Below are positions 63,534-64,000 of a stretch of 64,000 nucleotides of DNA, in pieces. Within the stretch, counting starts at the first letter, position 1, and each line of letters opens with the position of its first letter. Under the pieces are notes generated by a model. That model ran no database searches. It saw only the letters and a program-made list of their open reading frames with translations, and was not told the origin of the DNA. The stretch covers positions 62,001-126,000 of the forward strand of contig NZ_PVTH01000003.1 of assembly GCF_003002875.1 (NCBI RefSeq), given 5' to 3'. The stretch is from Arcticibacter pallidicorallinus. GTDB taxonomy: Bacteria > Bacteroidota > Bacteroidia > Sphingobacteriales > Sphingobacteriaceae. A program made the translations under genes and the position numbers.

Positions 63534-64000
63534 ATATACTTACCTGAGTTTCCTGCTATTCCAATATAAACGATGTAAACGATATGGATGACCGTAAGTA
63601 GTGGCAGATATATCATAAGCTCAGATCTTTTTGCGAAGGCTGTGACCGGATTAAGAAAAAACATTTCCGAAATATACTTCAGCGTTATTGCGACGAGAGC
63701 TAGAATCCAAAGATCTGCAAGGTACAATCCAGCCAGCACATTTGCAAAGATCGTGAGGTTAAAGAGCCATATAGCAACGCCCAGTGCCACAATTTTCTTA
63801 TCCTTATACTTGGTACTTTTGGACGCCCATCTTTTTCGCTGACTGATAAATTCAGGCAGGTTTTCCTTGGCATCGGTATATACGATAGCATCGGTAGACT
63901 TACAAAACCCGATTCTATCCGGATAACGGGACGCGACTTTGTGAAGAAAAAGCTCGTCATCTCCCGATGCCAGCTCGTCAATACCTTTGAATCCACCCAG
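63509..64000 (-). CDS. Processive GT2 glycosyltransferase, C-terminal part (5' truncated by window)
   Basis: The minus frame is open to the window edge; 163 codons are visible before the stop at 63509. The visible N-terminal part, GGFKGIDELASGDDELFLH, has the acceptor-site GDDE motif and is followed by QRKRWASKS, the (Q/R)xxRW motif of processive family 2 transferases such as chitin or hyaluronan synthase-like enzymes. Several membrane helices follow (VALGVAIWLFNLTIFANVLA, LPLLTVIHIVYIVYIGIAG). It adds sugars to a polysaccharide or glycolipid at the inner membrane; the donor is unknown. An internal ATG at 63790 is only a late Met, not the start. Confidence 0.88.
   Translation of the reverse strand: MGGFKGIDELASGDDELFLHKVASRYPDRIGFCKSTDAIVYTDAKENLPEFISQRKRWASKSTKYKDKKIVALGVAIWLFNLTIFANVLAGLYLADLWILALVAITLKYISEMFFLNPVTAFAKRSELMIYLPLLTVIHIVYIVYIGIAGNSGKYIWKGRLVR

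Noticed and set aside
63700..63996. 98-codon minus-strand ORF at the window end
   Set aside because: It is in a different frame from the GT2 gene, whose GDDE and QRKRW motifs fix the real frame.

Overview
The window reads as chromosome of a Bacteroidetes bacterium, most likely of the Sphingobacteriaceae (Pedobacter-like). The reasons are two adjacent SusC/SusD pairs, a hybrid two-component regulator with a two-domain sensor propeller, TonB and TlpA proteins of the Sphingobacteriaceae type, promoter elements of the form TAnnTTTG, and the near absence of Shine-Dalgarno sequences. No rRNA, CRISPR array, transposase or integrase was seen.

Layout. 1-2742 is the 3' part of an RND efflux pump. 3088-7900 is a uronate-catabolism block: LacI-type regulator, UxuA mannonate dehydratase, an SDR mannonate oxidoreductase, a Crp-like regulator and a DlgD-type 2,3-diketo-L-gulonate reductase. 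8009-15844 holds pirin, two thioredoxin-fold proteins, TonB, PurL and exonuclease III. 16083-39689 is dominated by a polysaccharide utilization locus (PUL): beta-helix protein, GH88 unsaturated glucuronyl hydrolase, two GH2 enzymes (one with a malectin domain), a PL14-like lipoprotein, two SusC/SusD pairs and a 1384-residue hybrid sensor. GH88 together with UxuA, mannonate oxidoreductase and DlgD suggests that a glucuronate-containing polysaccharide is cut outside the cytoplasm and its uronic acids are fed to KDG. 39890-42110 is a small accessory patch: a YqcI/YcgG (GntA-like) heme N-hydroxylase paired with a DUF1989 protein, then a TPR-Arr fusion. 42309-42748 holds four tRNAs (Glu, fMet, Glu, fMet). 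The rest is housekeeping: era, der, a C-terminal processing protease, a SAM-riboswitch-led metH-metF unit, thrABC, rsgA, dtd, a MazG-like protein, comB, gcvT, rnhB, an RsbU-type phosphatase and the end of a GT2 glycosyltransferase.

The most notable signals not explained by ordinary gene calls are: (1) a 27-codon Thr/Ile-rich leader ORF upstream of thrA with two mutually exclusive hairpin pairings, that is, a threonine attenuator of classical design but lacking an obvious U tract; (2) the N-hydroxylase/DUF1989 gene pair, which suggests a guanidino-compound pathway; (3) a TPR-Arr fusion; (4) intergenic blocks of 11-bp-period repeats at 2.87 kb and 47.1 kb; (5) a minus-strand terminator built into the coding sequence of the convergent mazG-like gene. 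All functional calls come from motif recognition by eye; no database search was run.
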